Shown: positions 62,117 through 64,000 of the stretch, piece by piece
Layout of the letters: every line of letters starts with the position of its first letter
Numbering within the stretch: position 1 is the stretch's first letter
DNA from: Caproicibacterium sp. BJN0003
Lineage (GTDB): Bacteria; Bacillota; Clostridia; Oscillospirales; Acutalibacteraceae
Assembly: GCF_026314295.1 (NCBI RefSeq)
Contig: NZ_CP111108.1
Coordinates: 1,178,001 to 1,242,000, forward strand
DNA length: 64,000 nt
Reading direction: 5' to 3'
Made by a program: the position numbers and the translations under genes
The notes under the pieces: model-generated
The model's database searches: none
What the model saw: the letters and a program-made list of their open reading frames with translations, nothing else
What the model was told of the DNA's origin: nothing

Positions 62117-62155
62117 ATGGAAACATTTTATTTTAATATCACGAAATTAAAGTAA
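62117..62155 (+). other. Possible 12-codon leader or micro-ORF with strong ribosome binding site
   Basis: ATG 62117 follows AAAGGAGGATTTT, the best-matched ribosome binding site in this region. The reading frame encodes METFYFNITKLK and stops at 62153-62155. A strong terminator hairpin follows 33 bases later. No larger gene follows on this strand, so it could be a micro-protein, a remnant of a decayed gene, or a chance match. Confidence 0.35.
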
Positions 62156-62187
62156 TCCGTACGGCTAACCGATCAATAAAACGACAT

Positions 62188-62222
62188 AAAAAATCGCTTT
62201 CCGCAATGGAAAGCGATTTTTT
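62188..62222. terminator. Terminator for the lysozyme-domain gene and the micro-ORF
   Basis: A perfect 15-bp stem AAAAAATCGCTTTCC (62188-62202) with 62208-62222, GCAAT loop. Both strands have T runs. It lies 6 bases past the stop of the lysozyme-domain gene. Confidence 0.92.
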
Positions 62223-62227
62223 ATTAT

Positions 62228-64000
62228 TTAAGGGATCTGACCTTGAAGGGCACTTGGATAAACATAGTCATGATTATTGTAGCGAACAAAATCATATTCG
62301 TTGTAATTATAAACATTGACTTCTCCAAGGCGACGATACATTAAGCCTTCATAAGCATTTCCTCCAGCTGTACACCAGAGCAAGAATTCATTGCCCATTG
62401 CCTTTGCATTTGTATAATTCAAATCTTTTTTAAGTCCGTAGCTATCATCAATATGAACATATCCTGCATTGACCCAGCCGCCTTCTCCATTAGAAGTCTG
62501 AACTTTATAATAAACACTCTTAGGATCATCCGCCTGAATGCCTGTTACCGTTAAGCTGGTTCCGTTGGAGAGTACTCCGCACTGGTTCCCCCCCACCGAC
62601 GCATACATTTTGACGGTATCGGTCGCAGTCGCCGAATAATTTGCATCTCCGCTTTTCACGGCAACTGCATTCAGCATAATCGTACGAAAATCGCACTGCA
62701 GTCCCATATTGCTAAAGTAACCGGAGCCGCAATTATAAGAGAAACTAAGCAGCGCGTCTGCCTGGCTCTGAGAAATATAAAGATTATTTGCATGGACAAA
62801 TTGATTAAGGACGGAAGTGTAACTTGCTTTATTGAGAGAGTTAACCATCTGGCTATGTGCTTCTTCCGCACTCAAATTATTATAAAAAGTATCCCCCGGA
62901 TAAAGTACAATACCGTATCCAACCGTTGGGATCTTATCATAAGTCAACTGATCTGCATAAACCGCAGAAGCATAACCTTCCCACTTTTCCATCTGTTCCA
63001 GCATAGGTTCGCTCATGCGATGATCGTCCTGCGTTGTAACGGATGTATCAGATTGTGCCGAGACAAAAACATCTGATTGATAACCGTTCGTATATTCTCC
63101 GCCTGTTGTACTCGCCGCAGTAAATGGATGCGTTCCTGCAGAAAGCCCTTCGACTTGTGCTGTCCAAACTTTTGTGACAATGCCATTTGTCGTATCTGTC
63201 TGCTTTAAAGAAGCTGTATATGTTTTTCCATCCATTGTAAACTGTACGCCCGTTCTGGAGTTATCTGTAATTGCAACTAAAGTTGCTGGTTTCCCTGCCA
63301 TCACTACATTGGGATTTGCATAAGCAGAGCGAACTGCATCTGCTTCTTTCACTGTCACATTACACGATACCGAATGGGTGCCAGATTTTGCAGTAATCGT
63401 AACATTTCCCGGTGCTTTCGCATAAATGTACCCATTTACAACAGATGCAATCTCTTCATTGCTGCTTGTCCAGAAAACGACACTGTCACTCGGTGTTACA
63501 CTTGCTTTTATGTACAACGTCTTTCCTGCTTCCACTGAAGCTGAATTATTAGAAAGCGAAATATCAGAAGCTGCAGAATCCGAATCGGAAATTTCTCTCA
63601 CATAATCAGAACACATATACCCGGTTTGATTATTGGAAGTCTGAACTTTTACCCAACCTTGCGTAGAAGTATCCAAAATAACGAGCTGTGTATTCAACCC
63701 TAAAGTTGTTAAAATATCATAATTTGTGCCGGGACCTTCTCTCAAACGAACATCGGAGCCGGTGACAATCCCAAGTTTTTGCGTTGTATTGGAACCACTA
63801 TCCGGAGGGGTTGACTCTCCACCATTGATGAGTGTTAAAAATTCCATACTGCAATATCCGGTATCCCCCGAATTTGTCTGAATTTTTGCCCAACCGGAAG
63901 GAAGCTGCTCTAAAACAGTAACAACCATCCCGTCTGAAATTGTAAAGTTAACTGGATTATTCTTTCCATCTCCAGAACGGACATTTAAAACATCAGCAGT
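62228..64000 (-). CDS. Multidomain SH3b / bacterial Ig-like / lysozyme protein, 3' part (cut by window edge)
   Basis: 590 residues are visible and the frame continues beyond 64000. Two SH3b repeats come first (with NVRSGDG, then DVRLREGPGTNYD), followed by an Ig-like Big_2 domain (about 145-215, VEAGKTLYIKASV), a linker-type beta domain, a lysozyme-like domain of GH24 type (about 330-460, with EKWEGYASAVYAD, TVGYGIVLYPGD and SFSYNCGSGYFS), and a third SH3-like domain near the C-terminus. It would be a secreted peptidoglycan hydrolase with wall-binding repeats. A germination or autolysis role is possible. No phage genes are nearby, so it is probably not a prophage endolysin. Confidence 0.82.
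   Translation of the reverse strand, partial: TADVLNVRSGDGKNNPVNFTISDGMVVTVLEQLPSGWAKIQTNSGDTGYCSMEFLTLINGGESTPPDSGSNTTQKLGIVTGSDVRLREGPGTNYDILTTLGLNTQLVILDTSTQGWVKVQTSNNQTGYMCSDYVREISDSDSAASDISLSNNSASVEAGKTLYIKASVTPSDSVVFWTSSNEEIASVVNGYIYAKAPGNVTITAKSGTHSVSCNVTVKEADAVRSAYANPNVVMAGKPATLVAITDNSRTGVQFTMDGKTYTASLKQTDTTNGIVTKVWTAQVEGLSAGTHPFTAASTTGGEYTNGYQSDVFVSAQSDTSVTTQDDHRMSEPMLEQMEKWEGYASAVYADQLTYDKIPTVGYGIVLYPGDTFYNNLSAEEAHSQMVNSLNKASYTSVLNQFVHANNLYISQSQADALLSFSYNCGSGYFSNMGLQCDFRTIMLNAVAVKSGDANYSATATDTVKMYASVGGNQCGVLSNGTSLTVTGIQADDPKSVYYKVQTSNGEGGWVNAGYVHIDDSYGLKKDLNYTNAKAMGNEFLLWCTAGGNAYEGLMYRRLGEVNVYNYNEYDFVRYNNHDYVYPSALQGQIP

Noticed and set aside
1-64000. CRISPR arrays, insertion sequences, integrases, prophage or defence islands
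   Set aside because: No regularly spaced direct repeats, transposase, integrase or defence-type genes were recognised; nearly all genes are conserved core functions.

Overview
The window is a chromosomal stretch of a spore-forming, butyrate-producing anaerobe of the class Clostridia. This rests on spoIVA, a SipL-like gene, a SpoVM-like gene, gerW, an alpha/beta SASP and PdaB- and SpoIVFB-like genes, together with a full acetyl-CoA to butyrate pathway, an NfnAB-type bifurcating transhydrogenase and gene orders known from Firmicutes. An affiliation with Oscillospirales/Ruminococcaceae is my inference. I see no prophage, insertion sequence, integrase, CRISPR array or rRNA. Almost all genes lie on the minus strand; the plus-strand genes are rpmB, mntP, the CoA-transferase, a BofC-domain gene and an MBL-fold gene.

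Layout, left to right. 1-1007: 5' end of a TIGR03960-type radical SAM gene, then a SpoIVFB-like protease coupled to a small membrane protein. 1108-3340: nfnB/nfnA. 3506-6766: a spore coat basement cluster, spoIVA, sipL-like gene and a 29-codon SpoVM-like gene. 6787-20251: a long colinear housekeeping block transcribed leftwards as yicC, remA, gmk, rpoZ, priA, def, fmt, a zinc peptidase, rsmB, rlmN, prpC, prkC, rsgA and thiN, ending in a 52-residue membrane protein and the SpoVM-like gene. The order matches the Bacillus subtilis yloC-to-spoVM region, with rpe absent and rpmB elsewhere. 20371-23645: three genes with the composition of a biotin-dependent transcarboxylase (12S-like, biotin carrier, 5S-like). 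23776-28894: rluB, a D,D-carboxypeptidase, gerW, a DUF2953 gene, scpB, scpA and an M50 protease. 29075-33473: rpmB, plsY, der, a DUF512/PDZ radical SAM gene, rpmF and yceD. 33595-38850: a small P-loop protein, pgi, a second D,D-carboxypeptidase, an isolated hisH-hisF pair and mntP.

38919-47846 is the butyrate region: a WYL regulator divergent from a butyryl-CoA:acetate CoA-transferase-like gene, facing the operon thl-crt-hbd-bcd-etfB-etfA. NfnAB would connect ferredoxin reduced by Bcd/Etf to NADPH. 48218-51375 is gltX-glnS. 51636-52910 holds an orphan gene, a GNAT acetyltransferase and tRNA-Pro(GGG). 53019-56471 is hom-thrB-lysC. 56670-64000 holds a class A penicillin-binding protein, the BofC-domain gene, a SASP gene, a PdaB-like deacetylase, two small metabolic enzymes and the 3' part of a multidomain SH3b/lysozyme gene cut by the window edge.

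The most notable unlisted item is the 29-residue, TTG-initiated SpoVM-like gene at 6677-6766. Other points of interest are the transcarboxylase-like module, serine-rich tails shared by PrkC and the penicillin-binding protein, a strongly preceded 12-codon ORF at 62117, and a terminator next to tRNA-Pro whose stem mimics a T-arm. Most of the window is conserved core genome. Starts were set from visible Shine-Dalgarno (SD) sites, and all family assignments come from motif recognition without database searches.
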